Shown here piece by piece: positions 1 to 7,419 of a stretch of DNA of 16,105 nucleotides. Origin of the DNA: Oscillospiraceae bacterium (lineage in GTDB: Bacteria > Bacillota > Clostridia > Oscillospirales > Oscillospiraceae); the NCBI GenBank assembly GCA_031288675.1, contig JAITQY010000083.1, positions 1 through 16,105 on the forward strand. Reading direction: 5' to 3'. The notes under the pieces were generated by a model. It ran no database searches, was not told the DNA's origin, and saw nothing but the letters and a program-made list of their open reading frames with translations. Each line of letters opens with the position of its first letter. Within the stretch, counting starts at the first letter, position 1. Position numbers and translations under genes: made by a program.

Positions 1-95
1 AGGCGTTAGGTAGTAGGAATTAGGAGACGATAGGAACGCCCTACGGGAACGGGGAATTGCAAATTGCAAGCGGCAAATTGAAAATTAAGACGAAA
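1..95. repeat. Degenerate short-repeat tract at the window edge
   Basis: Bases 1-35 carry TAGG at irregular 6-12 base spacing, and bases 55-88 carry GCAAATTG-like units (GCAAATTGCAAG, then GCAAATTGAAAATT). GGCGTT at 2-7 is inverted as AACGCC at 35-40. This looks like the edge of a dispersed non-coding repeat or a decayed MITE, but only one copy is visible. Confidence 0.3.
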
Positions 96-211
96 GCCAA
101 TGTTAACGTGAGGTTGTTCGGTTCGCACCCTGCCTTGCAAACTTACCCGCTATGCACAATGATTAAATCAGAGATGAGATAACAATTTAGCGCGTGACTA
201 TGCCGCGATAT

Positions 212-231
212 AAAGATTTTATACAATCTTT
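212..231. promoter_or_regulatory. Candidate operator: 7-bp inverted repeat upstream of the operon
   Basis: AAAGATT (212-218) and AATCTTT (225-231) are exact inverse complements separated by six bases. The dyad overlaps the possible -10 sequences TATAAA and TATACA and lies about 87 bases before the first start codon. This is a plausible place for a repressor to bind. The regulator is not in the window, and the site could also be a chance palindrome in AT-rich DNA. Confidence 0.3.
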
Positions 232-317
232 GCATGACCGTGCTGTTACTTTTTACATTGGAGCGTTAAAATCAGACAAACATATCAATAAATATTCAAC
301 AATCTGGGAGGATTGAA

Positions 318-1469
318 ATGAAAAAACTTATTACTGTTTGTCTTGCCTCACTTTTGGCAGCAGCTCTGCTCGCCGGTTGCGGAGGAAGCGCAACTCCGTC
401 CGGCAGTACCGCAACGAACTCGCCGACGGCAACGCCCGCGCAAACTTCAAAAGTTCCGGTTACGACCGAACCTGCCGCGGCTGAACCCGTAATTGCGCTT
501 GACGGTGAGATCACGGTATACACCGCGCTTGAGGATGAACTTGTGACCGAGTATCTCGCGGTATTCAACACAAGCTATCCTAACATCAAGGTTAACGTAA
601 TCCGTGAATCAACAGGCGTTATAACAGCTCGGCTGCTCGCCGAAAAGGACAACACTCAAGCCGATTTGGTTTGGGGGACAGCTGCATCGAGCTTAATGGT
701 GCTTGATTCGGAGAATATGTTAGAGCCATACTCGCCAGCCGGCGCAGATAGAATTATGCCGGAATTTAAATCGGATAAAGCAGTTCCGACTTGGGTGGGC
801 ATTGATGCTTGGGAGACCGCATTTATTGTCAATACAGTTGAGCTTGAAAAACTTGGTATGGCTGTATCTGAAATTAGCGGCTACGATGATTTGCTGCGTC
901 CGGAGCTAAAAGGACACATCGTTATGTCAAACCCGAATTCGTCGGGGACAGGATTACTTACTGTAGCGGGACTGCTGCAAATGCGCGGTAAAACTGCTGA
1001 CGGTTCCGGCAACGGTTGGGATTACCTTAGCGCGTTGCATGAGAACGTCGACCAGTATGTACACTCCGGCTCTAAGCCAGCCAAAATGGCGGCGGCAGGT
1101 GAAACGGTTATCGGTGTAAGTTTTGGATATGCCGGCATAAGCCAGAAGCTCAAGGGAGCGCCCGTTGAGGTTATCTTCCCGAAAGAAGGCTCCGGCTGGG
1201 ATATGGAGGCCAACGCGCTGATGAAAAAGGATGCGGTCAATCCCTCCGCTAAAACTTTCTTGGACTGGGCGATAACTGACGAGGCAATGGAACTTTACAA
1301 GGTTAACTATCCTATTATCGCGACGGGCGGAGACGGTACATATGAGGGTTATGAGATTGACCCGATTGCTCAGCTCATAGACAACGACTTTGTTTGGACG
1401 GCACAAAACCGCGATAGTATCCTCAACAAGTGGATGGAGAAATTCGATTCCAAGTCCGCCGCACAATAG
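318..1469 (+). CDS. phnS: Phosphonate (2-aminoethylphosphonate-type) ABC transporter substrate-binding lipoprotein
   Basis: This is a 383-residue extracellular solute-binding protein. A signal peptide with a lipobox (LLAGC, Cys21) predicts lipid anchoring on the outer face of the membrane, followed by a Ser/Thr/Pro/Ala-rich linker to about residue 60. The mature domain starts with a GEITVYTALED-type strand typical of the Fe(III)/thiamine/AEP binding-protein family; the region around SNPNSSGTG and the late VNYPI segment also fit. Sequence alone does not separate AEP from iron binding. The AEP assignment rests on the following ATPase, fused permease, phnX and phnW. The start is fixed by GGGAGG six bases upstream. 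A hairpin immediately follows the stop. The symbol is by analogy with the PhnSTUV system. Confidence 0.85.
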   Translation: MKKLITVCLASLLAAALLAGCGGSATPSGSTATNSPTATPAQTSKVPVTTEPAAAEPVIALDGEITVYTALEDELVTEYLAVFNTSYPNIKVNVIRESTGVITARLLAEKDNTQADLVWGTAASSLMVLDSENMLEPYSPAGADRIMPEFKSDKAVPTWVGIDAWETAFIVNTVELEKLGMAVSEISGYDDLLRPELKGHIVMSNPNSSGTGLLTVAGLLQMRGKTADGSGNGWDYLSALHENVDQYVHSGSKPAKMAAAGETVIGVSFGYAGISQKLKGAPVEVIFPKEGSGWDMEANALMKKDAVNPSAKTFLDWAITDEAMELYKVNYPIIATGGDGTYEGYEIDPIAQLIDNDFVWTAQNRDSILNKWMEKFDSKSAAQ

Positions 1470-1480
1470 AACATCTTTGT

Positions 1481-1523
1481 ACGCGGCGTGTCTGTACACC
1501 AGGAATCGGACACGCCGCGTTTT
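1481..1523 (+). terminator. Intercistronic hairpin, partial terminator or mRNA stabiliser
   Basis: ACGCGGCGTGTC (1481-1492) pairs perfectly with GACACGCCGCGT (1509-1520) across a 16-base loop, followed by a short T run (1520-1523). It lies between the binding-protein stop at 1469 and the ATPase start at 1541. A short T tract suggests leaky termination or 3' end protection. Either would give more binding protein than membrane subunits, a common arrangement in ABC operons. Confidence 0.65.
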
Positions 1524-1540
1524 CTGACTGGAGTATCGCA

Positions 1541-2527
1541 ATGAGTTTTTTGGAAGTTAAAAACATAACGAAGCAGTTTGGACGCCAGACCGCTCTGGGT
1601 GACGTAAGTCTTAACATTGAGCGCGGTGAGCTTGTTTGCATTTTAGGTCCGAGCGGCTGCGGCAAAACAACGCTGCTTCGTATTATCGCGGGTTTGGAAA
1701 CATCCGACTCCGGGCGCGTTGTTATGAACGGGATAGACTGTACTGACTTTCCTGCGTCTAAACGAAACTTTGGTATTGTGTTTCAATCTTACGCGCTCTT
1801 TCCTAATATGACAATTCTTGGGAATGTGTTGTTCGGGTTATATCAGAAAAAGGGTGTGACAAAAGACGAAGTGCGGATTAAAGCGATTGAAGTTCTGCGT
1901 ATGGTAGATTTGCTTGAACACAAGGATAAATATCCTCGCCAGCTTTCCGGAGGTCAGCAGCAGCGTACAGCGTTAGCGCGGGCTATCGCGTTGTCGCCGG
2001 ATTATCTGCTGCTTGATGAACCGCTTTCCGCTCTTGACGCGAAAGTGAGAGTTAAGCTGCGCGGTGAAATACGCAAAATACAGCGCACTTTGGGTGTGAC
2101 AACGATTATGGTAACTCACGACCAAGAGGAAGCGCTTACTATGGCGGACCGTATTGTCGTGATGAACAATGCTACAGTAGAGCAAATCGGAACGCCGCGC
2201 GAAATTTACAACCGTCCGGCTACTCCGTTTGTTGCCGATTTCATCGGTACGATGAATTTTTACAGAAAGGACGGGAAAACCGACGCCATCCGCCCTGAAA
2301 ACATTAAACTCGCGGACCGCTCAGGGGTATACGACGTAACGGCTCGTGTGAAAAATCTTGAATTTAAGGGCGCGTCTACACGCATTTACGGGGTACTGCC
2401 CGATTTAGATGATATACTAATTGACGTGCCGTCAGAAACCGCCGATGAAATGCGGCTGTGCGAAGATTCCACCATGTTTTTGCGCCTGTCTGCGGAGCAT
2501 TTGGTGCATATTCCGGCGGTCATATAG
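1541..2527 (+). CDS. phnT: Phosphonate ABC transporter ATP-binding protein
   Basis: This 328-residue ATPase powers import by the preceding binding protein and following permease. Walker A GPSGCGKT is at residues 36-43, the Q-loop glutamine at 82, the LSGGQ signature at 135-139, Walker B YLLLDE at 155-160 and the switch histidine at 193 in VTHDQEEA. A C-terminal part of about 90 residues with an IRPEN segment resembles the regulatory TOBE-type region of PotA/FbpC/PhnT-class ATPases. The frame is open further upstream to 1430, but the ATG at 1541 is chosen because GGAG at 1530-1533 sits seven bases before it and the longer form would run through the hairpin and precede the normal domain start. 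The ferric-iron ATPase family is the main alternative; neighbours favour AEP. Confidence 0.88.
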   Translation: MSFLEVKNITKQFGRQTALGDVSLNIERGELVCILGPSGCGKTTLLRIIAGLETSDSGRVVMNGIDCTDFPASKRNFGIVFQSYALFPNMTILGNVLFGLYQKKGVTKDEVRIKAIEVLRMVDLLEHKDKYPRQLSGGQQQRTALARAIALSPDYLLLDEPLSALDAKVRVKLRGEIRKIQRTLGVTTIMVTHDQEEALTMADRIVVMNNATVEQIGTPREIYNRPATPFVADFIGTMNFYRKDGKTDAIRPENIKLADRSGVYDVTARVKNLEFKGASTRIYGVLPDLDDILIDVPSETADEMRLCEDSTMFLRLSAEHLVHIPAVI

Positions 2528-2530
2528 CGT

Positions 2531-4207
2531 ATGCTTAACAAAATCAGACGCCGCCTTCAAAACCTGCGGCTGGCGCAGGCAATAATATTGGTCTGCATAC
2601 TTGCGGTATTCACAATCGTTTTAGTGCTGCCGATGTTTGCCCTGTTCTCGAAAGCGTTTTTGAATAAAGCAGGCGAGTTCGACGGGTTGAGTAACTACCT
2701 GACATACTTTCGAACTCCGTCTCTTTCGGTATCGGTTTGGAACACTATCGACGTGTCGCTGGTCAGCACGGTAGTCAGCGTTATACTCGGATTTCTTTAT
2801 GCTTATGCGCTTACGCGAACAAGGATACCGTTGAAACCGGTATTTAAATACACCGCGTTAATACCAATCTTTATGCCGACAATCGTACACGCTATTGGGC
2901 TTGTTTACATTTTTGGAAGACAAGGCGTTCTCTCCGGATTGGGGTTGGAACTGTATGGTCGGTTCGGTATTATCTTATCCGAGGTTATCTTCACGTTCCC
3001 ACAGGCGTTCCTGATGTTTTATGTTGCGCTTGAGTTTGCCGACGGGCGCTTATATGAAGCGGCAGATTCGATGGGAATCTCCGCGATTCGGAAATTTATG
3101 CGTGTCACTGTGCCGGAGGTTCGGTATACCGTTGTCAATGTCTTTTTTGTTTGCTTCACGTTGGCGTTTACTGACTTTGGCGCCCCGAAAGTCTTGGGAG
3201 GAAGCTACAACGTCCTCGCAACCGACATATATAAGCAGGTTGCCGGTCAGTTTAATATGAACATGGGCGCGGTCGTAGGGACACTGTTGCTTATCCCCGC
3301 TGTCCTTTCGTTCATAGTCGGGCGATTTGTCAGCGGCAAGAACTCCGGGACGATAAGCGCGAAATCGACGAACTTGAGCGTCAAAAAGAGCCGGAAACGC
3401 GACGTGTTATTCTTCGCGCTATGCGCGTTTGTCACATTGTCGTTTCTCGCGTTGATAGCCGCGCTGTTTATGGGAGCGCTGACCACCTATTACCCTTACG
3501 ACTTGACCTTTACATTGAAACATTTTGCGTTTAACAAATCAACCGGCGGCATAACGAGCTACTTCAACTCGCTGACAATGAGCCTGCTGACTGCTGTGTT
3601 CGGGACGGTGTTTGTGTTTGTTTTCGCTTACATGATGGAAAAAACGAACAGTTTCGGGCTATTGAAGAAATTCGGCGGTATGCTGTCCGCGCTTCCGATT
3701 GCGCTTCCGGGGATGGTCATAGGGCTGTCATTTATCTTCTTCTTCAACTCGAAGTCAAACCCGCTGCATTTCATCTACGGAACGGTCGCGATTCTCGTTG
3801 TCTCGAATATTATCCACTACTTTTCCGTGCCGCATATAACCGCGACCGGCGCGCTGAAGAAGCTCGACAAAGAGTATGAGAGCGTTGCCGAGAGTATGAA
3901 TGTTCCGCGTTGGAAGACATTTCTGAGGGTCAGCGTTCCGCTATCGCTGCCCGCTATTCTTGAGATATTCATGTACCTATTTGTAAACTCAATGGTGACG
4001 GTTTCAGCGGCAGTATTTCTCTATAGCGCCCACTTCAAGATTGCGTCGATCGCTATTTCGCATATGGAAGAAGCGGGAGACATCGCGCAGGCTGCGGCGA
4101 TGAGCTTGTTGATTCTGCTGGTGAACGTACTTATGCGTCTATTATATGAAACTGCCGTGAAACTTATAAAAAAGAAAGCTGAAATGAAGGAGAAAAATTA
4201 TGGCTAA
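2531..4207 (+). CDS. Phosphonate ABC transporter permease, fused two-domain (PhnU/PhnV-like)
   Basis: This 558-residue membrane protein has two homologous halves, each a binding-protein-dependent permease domain. Cytoplasmic EAA-type loops are visible in both: YEAADSMGISAIRKF from residue 175 and SVAESMNVPRWKTF from residue 451. A basic linker rich in Lys, Arg and Ser (about 270-290) separates the halves. One chain therefore supplies both halves of the pore, as in FbpB/ThiP proteins and the fused permeases annotated in putative AEP transporters, whereas classical PhnU and PhnV are separate. It starts three bases after the ATPase stop with no strong ribosome binding site, suggesting translational coupling, and its end overlaps phnX by eight bases. 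Confidence 0.87.
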   Translation: MLNKIRRRLQNLRLAQAIILVCILAVFTIVLVLPMFALFSKAFLNKAGEFDGLSNYLTYFRTPSLSVSVWNTIDVSLVSTVVSVILGFLYAYALTRTRIPLKPVFKYTALIPIFMPTIVHAIGLVYIFGRQGVLSGLGLELYGRFGIILSEVIFTFPQAFLMFYVALEFADGRLYEAADSMGISAIRKFMRVTVPEVRYTVVNVFFVCFTLAFTDFGAPKVLGGSYNVLATDIYKQVAGQFNMNMGAVVGTLLLIPAVLSFIVGRFVSGKNSGTISAKSTNLSVKKSRKRDVLFFALCAFVTLSFLALIAALFMGALTTYYPYDLTFTLKHFAFNKSTGGITSYFNSLTMSLLTAVFGTVFVFVFAYMMEKTNSFGLLKKFGGMLSALPIALPGMVIGLSFIFFFNSKSNPLHFIYGTVAILVVSNIIHYFSVPHITATGALKKLDKEYESVAESMNVPRWKTFLRVSVPLSLPAILEIFMYLFVNSMVTVSAAVFLYSAHFKIASIAISHMEEAGDIAQAAAMSLLILLVNVLMRLLYETAVKLIKKKAEMKEKNYG

Positions 4208-4991
4208 AATACGCGCTGTAATCTTAGACTGGGCAGGAACGACTGTTGACTTTGGGTGCTTTGCCCCGTTGACGGCGTTTGCCGAAGCATTCGGTACATT
4301 CGGCATTGAACCTGACATTGAAGAAACCCGTGCCCCAATGGGACTTGCCAAGCGGGCACATATCGAGAAGATGTTGGAGGGCGAACGCATATCCGCGTTA
4401 TGGCGCGAGAAATATGAAAAGCCGTACACGTCGGAAGACGTTGATAAAATATATGCGCAGTTTGAACCCGCGCTGTTTCGGGTACTCTCTGAACACGCCG
4501 GGCCTTTACCGGATGTAGTGGAAATTGTTCACGAGTTGCGAGGGATGGGAATACTCATCGGATCTACTACGGGTTATACGAGAGCGATGATGGATGTAGT
4601 TACGCCGATTGCCGCGATAAACGGATATGCGCCGGACAGCCTTGTCTGCCCGGACGACACCGGAGGAATCGGGCGGCCGTATCCGTATATGCTGTGGCGC
4701 AATCTTGAAAAACTCGGTATTCAATCAATCTCTGAGGTTATCAAAATCGGTGACACGGCGGCGGATATTCAAGAGGGTAAAAATGCCGGATGCCTGACAG
4801 TCGGCGTCTTGAAAGGTTCAAGTATGATGGGACTTAACGAAACTGAGTTCTTGAATCTGTCTGCAAGAGAAAAGGCGAACCGCTACGAGAACGCACGGCG
4901 TGAGTATAAAACTGCGGGCGCCGACTTTGTTGTAGAGGACATAAGGGCGGTTGCAGATATGATAAACCAAATTAACGGAGGCATTTTATGA
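4200..4991 (+). CDS. phnX: Phosphonoacetaldehyde hydrolase (phosphonatase)
   Basis: This 263-residue haloacid-dehalogenase-superfamily enzyme hydrolyses the C-P bond of phosphonoacetaldehyde to acetaldehyde and phosphate in the cytoplasm. The nucleophile motif LDWAGTTVD places the catalytic aspartate at residue 10. Lys51 in APMGLAKRAH matches the Schiff-base lysine of characterised phosphonatases. The motif II region GSTTGYTR (121-128), GRPYPYM (158-164) and the metal-binding GDTAADI (184-190) are all present. Length matches the family. The start overlaps the permease end by eight bases and has AAGGAG seven bases upstream. Its stop overlaps the next gene as ATGA, so it is translated as part of the operon. 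It uses the product of PhnW, encoded downstream. Confidence 0.96.
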   Translation: MAKIRAVILDWAGTTVDFGCFAPLTAFAEAFGTFGIEPDIEETRAPMGLAKRAHIEKMLEGERISALWREKYEKPYTSEDVDKIYAQFEPALFRVLSEHAGPLPDVVEIVHELRGMGILIGSTTGYTRAMMDVVTPIAAINGYAPDSLVCPDDTGGIGRPYPYMLWRNLEKLGIQSISEVIKIGDTAADIQEGKNAGCLTVGVLKGSSMMGLNETEFLNLSAREKANRYENARREYKTAGADFVVEDIRAVADMINQINGGIL

Positions 4992-5386
4992 AAGTCATTT
5001 GTCTTGGCGGTGCGGGACGTATATGCCGTGAAACGGCAGAGGATTTAGCGAGGTTTTCGGATTTTGATCAGATTACTATAGCGGACTTTAACGAGCGCGT
5101 TGGTGCGGAGGTAGTCGCCTCCATCAATGATCCGCGCGTTACGTTTATGAAAATCGACGTAAACAATCACGCCGACGCCGTTTCAAAAATTAAGGGATAT
5201 GACATCGTCGCGGATGGGACGACAATCTCAATGAACGGCAAAACGAGCGCGATAATTGCGGAAGCAGGCTGCCATGCTGTAAACCTTAACGGTATGGGCG
5301 ATGAGAACGAATATGCAGCCGTATTCGCAGAAAAACAGCGCGTATTCGTGCCGGGCTTCGGCATGACGCCGGGCATTACACCATGA
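4988..5386 (+). CDS. Saccharopine-dehydrogenase-like oxidoreductase, N-terminal NAD(P)-binding half (split gene)
   Basis: This frame encodes 132 residues that match only the Rossmann half of a saccharopine dehydrogenase/reductase-type protein: a glycine-rich nucleotide loop CLGGAGRIC at residues 5-13, an acidic DFN segment after the second strand, and an FGMTPGIT segment at the very end. Full-length relatives are about 380-400 residues and continue through this motif into a catalytic/dimerisation domain, which here lies in the next frame. The start is set by GGAGG (4977-4981) and overlaps the phnX stop as ATGA. The substrate is unknown. Within an AEP operon the enzyme may act on a secondary-amine or imine derivative of AEP; this is inference. 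Alone this fragment should lack a complete active site. Confidence 0.8.
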   Translation: MKVICLGGAGRICRETAEDLARFSDFDQITIADFNERVGAEVVASINDPRVTFMKIDVNNHADAVSKIKGYDIVADGTTISMNGKTSAIIAEAGCHAVNLNGMGDENEYAAVFAEKQRVFVPGFGMTPGITP

Positions 5387-6132
5387 GTGCGGCGAATCGT
5401 CTTGATACCGTTGATACGGTACGTATAAGTCATGGGGCATATCGCCCGTTCGCGTTCTCCCGTTCGATCGCGGAAACGACAACATATGAATACAATCCAG
5501 AATTGCCGGGACGGATCATATATGAGGATGGAGAGTTCATACAAGTTCTGCCGTTCGCACGTCCGCTTGATGTGCGCTTACCTGAACCCTACGGCATAAC
5601 AACGCAGTATATCATCCCGCACTCTGAAACGCTGACCGTTGCTGAAGCGTTACGGGATAAAGGGATTCGCCTTGTGGAGGTGAGGGGAACATGGCCGTCA
5701 GAGAATATGCGGCTAATCCGAGCGTTATATGAATACGGAATACTGCGTAACGATAAAATTATCGTGAACGGCGCAGAAATCGGGGTAATGGATTGCATTT
5801 GTGAATATCTATTGAATTCGCGAGAAGGAACTACGACACAGATATATGGGTATGCTCTGCACGTAGAAGTTACTGGTACGCTTAACGGCGAGCGCATACG
5901 TTACACTCTGTATCACACACACCCGAAGTCTGACGGTTCGGTTCCCGGTTGGGAGGGATTGAGGGCGTATACCCGTAACGTTGGGATTCCGATGAGCATC
6001 GCCGCGCAGCTTATCGCCAAAGAGCGCGTCCTGAATAATCGAACCGGGCTGCTGATTCCGGAGTACGCATTCGACCCGACCGATGTATTTGCCGAGCTTG
6101 AACGCCGGGGAATATATACACGAGAGTTTTGA
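5383..6132 (+). CDS. Saccharopine-dehydrogenase-like oxidoreductase, C-terminal half (split gene)
   Basis: This 249-residue frame continues the preceding one. Its start, MSAANRLDTVDTVRISHGAY, is the sequence expected right after the GMTPGIT motif in full-length relatives, and it holds the alpha/beta catalytic and dimerisation region (for example YALHVEVTG and YHTHPKSDG). The ATG overlaps the previous stop as ATGA (5383-5386) in the -1 frame, and there is no clear ribosome binding site, so it can only be made by reinitiation after the first half. Both halves together give about 381 residues, a normal full length. A 1-base deletion (or a 4-base one), or an assembly error, would explain the split; two coupled polypeptides that reassemble are also possible. 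It ends 18 bases before phnW. Confidence 0.78.
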   Translation: MSAANRLDTVDTVRISHGAYRPFAFSRSIAETTTYEYNPELPGRIIYEDGEFIQVLPFARPLDVRLPEPYGITTQYIIPHSETLTVAEALRDKGIRLVEVRGTWPSENMRLIRALYEYGILRNDKIIVNGAEIGVMDCICEYLLNSREGTTTQIYGYALHVEVTGTLNGERIRYTLYHTHPKSDGSVPGWEGLRAYTRNVGIPMSIAAQLIAKERVLNNRTGLLIPEYAFDPTDVFAELERRGIYTREF

Positions 6133-6150
6133 GAAGGAGAGCGTATAATT

Positions 6151-7254
6151 ATGTATGATTATATTCCGGACAACCCATATATTTTGCTGACGCCCGGTCC
6201 GCTATCTACGTCAAAGGGCGTTCGGAATGCCCTGCTGCGGGATTGGTGTACATGGGACGCCGATTATAATGAGGAAATCGTCCAGAACATTAGGCGGCGG
6301 CTGACTTCAATCGCCGCGTCAACCCCGGATGACTATACTGCGGTGCTGATACAAGGCAGCGGATCTTTTGCGGTGGAGGCATGTCTTGGAACCGCTGTAC
6401 CGCGTTCCGGAAAACTCCTTATTGTACGTAACGGAGCATATGGAGAACGTATGTCTGAAATGGCGCAGGTGATGGGACTTAATTTTATCGAGTATGCTTT
6501 ATCCGAAACTGAGGCGCCGGACGCTGTGCGCGTTAGTGAAATCCTCGTAGCAAATCCGGATATTACTCACGTCGCAATGGTTCATTGCGAAACGACCACC
6601 GGTATTCTGAATCCGTTAGTGTCCATTGCAGGGATTGTGAAAGATAGCGGGAAGATTCTCATTGTAGACGCAATGAGCTCTTTCGGCGGAATTCCATTTG
6701 ACGCAAGTGAATTAGGCATTGACTATTTTATCAGTTCCGCGAACAAATGTATTCAAGGCGTTCCTGGGTTCGCTTTCGTGATAGCGAAAAGAGAGGCGCT
6801 TGCCGGTTGCAAGGGGAACGCGCGTTCACTGTGCCTTGATTTATACGACCAGTGGCGAGCAATGGATAAATGCGGAAAGTGGAGATATACGTCTCCGACG
6901 CATGTGGTTAGAGCGTTATATCAGGCGCTTGACGAATTGGAGGCAGAGGGAGGCGTTACCGCGAGATATGCGCGGTACTGTGAAAATCATCGTGTACTTG
7001 TAGATGGAATGAAGGAGATCGGGTTTCGGACGTTGCTTGACGATGCGCTGCAATCGCCTATTATCACGTCGTTCTTGTATCCGCACGTTGATTTTGACTT
7101 TACGGCATTTTATATTCGTGTAAAGGCGAAAGGATTTGTACTGTATCCGGGTAAAATATCTCAAGCCGATACATTTCGTGTCGGCGACATCGGCGAAGTA
7201 TACCCAGACGACATGCGGCGCTTGCTGGACGTTATTCGGAATATAGATGCTTAG
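6151..7254 (+). CDS. phnW: 2-aminoethylphosphonate:pyruvate transaminase
   Basis: This 367-residue fold-type I PLP aminotransferase converts AEP and pyruvate to phosphonoacetaldehyde and L-alanine, the first step of AEP breakdown. The opening LLTPGPLSTS and DWCTWDADYN segments, the cofactor-binding aspartate in VDAMSSFGG (Asp173), the PLP lysine in SSANKCIQGVPGF (Lys199) and the late FRVGDIGEV segment are hallmarks of PhnW. Length matches the family. AAGGAG (6134-6139) lies 11 bases before the start. It is the last gene of the operon and is followed by a strong intrinsic terminator. Its product feeds PhnX, encoded upstream. Confidence 0.96.
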   Translation: MYDYIPDNPYILLTPGPLSTSKGVRNALLRDWCTWDADYNEEIVQNIRRRLTSIAASTPDDYTAVLIQGSGSFAVEACLGTAVPRSGKLLIVRNGAYGERMSEMAQVMGLNFIEYALSETEAPDAVRVSEILVANPDITHVAMVHCETTTGILNPLVSIAGIVKDSGKILIVDAMSSFGGIPFDASELGIDYFISSANKCIQGVPGFAFVIAKREALAGCKGNARSLCLDLYDQWRAMDKCGKWRYTSPTHVVRALYQALDELEAEGGVTARYARYCENHRVLVDGMKEIGFRTLLDDALQSPIITSFLYPHVDFDFTAFYIRVKAKGFVLYPGKISQADTFRVGDIGEVYPDDMRRLLDVIRNIDA

Positions 7255-7278
7255 CCGGTTGGGCAGCATTAAAATAGG

Positions 7279-7310
7279 CGCATCGGGTTGCAGCAACCTG
7301 ATGCGTTTTT
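7279..7310 (+). terminator. Intrinsic terminator of the phosphonate operon
   Basis: CGCATCGGGTTG (7279-7290) and CAACCTGATGCG (7294-7305) form a 12-bp stem with one G-U pair and a three-base loop, followed directly by TTTTT (7306-7310). It starts 24 bases after the phnW stop. Confidence 0.9.
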
Positions 7311-7379
7311 CATAGCAGTTGCCAAGTATATTTACGCGAATTTTACCTGCGCCCGATTTTGTTTATAACATTGAGCGGT

Positions 7380-7385
7380 TATACT
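7380..7385 (+). promoter_or_regulatory. Possible -10 box for the large surface phosphoesterase gene
   Basis: TATACT (7380-7385) in the AT-rich gap after the terminator matches the sigma-A -10 consensus at five of six positions. The -35 candidate at 17-base spacing (TTTTGT) is weak. The terminator just upstream argues that the gene has its own promoter here, but this exact box is uncertain. Confidence 0.3.
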
Positions 7386-7419
7386 TTTTCTATAAATATT
7401 ATTAATTAGGAGGATACAT

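Larger units (their letters stand above)
1..317. other. Gene-free upstream region of the phosphonate operon
   Basis: No convincing coding frame is seen. The first 95 bases are low-complexity, with spaced TAGG motifs and repeats of GCAAATTG. The stretch from about 180 to 300 is AT-rich and should hold the operon promoter, but no good -35/-10 pair stands out; TATAAA at 209-214 is the best -10 candidate and it has a poor -35. An inverted repeat at 212-231 is listed separately. The ribosome binding site GGGAGG at 306-311 lies six bases before the first start codon. Confidence 0.6.

Noticed and set aside
1430..1540. N-terminal extension of the ATPase by 37 residues
   Set aside because: It overlaps the end of the binding-protein gene, crosses a strong hairpin and adds no family-like sequence; the ATG at 1541 has a proper ribosome binding site.
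954..1541. 195-residue open frame on the minus strand
   Set aside because: It lies antisense to the binding-protein gene, has no recognisable domain and no ribosome binding site; it mirrors codon bias of the real gene.
318..4207. Ferric-iron ABC transporter
   Set aside because: The three subunits belong to a family that includes iron transporters, but overlap with phnX and linkage to phnW make phosphonate the better call.
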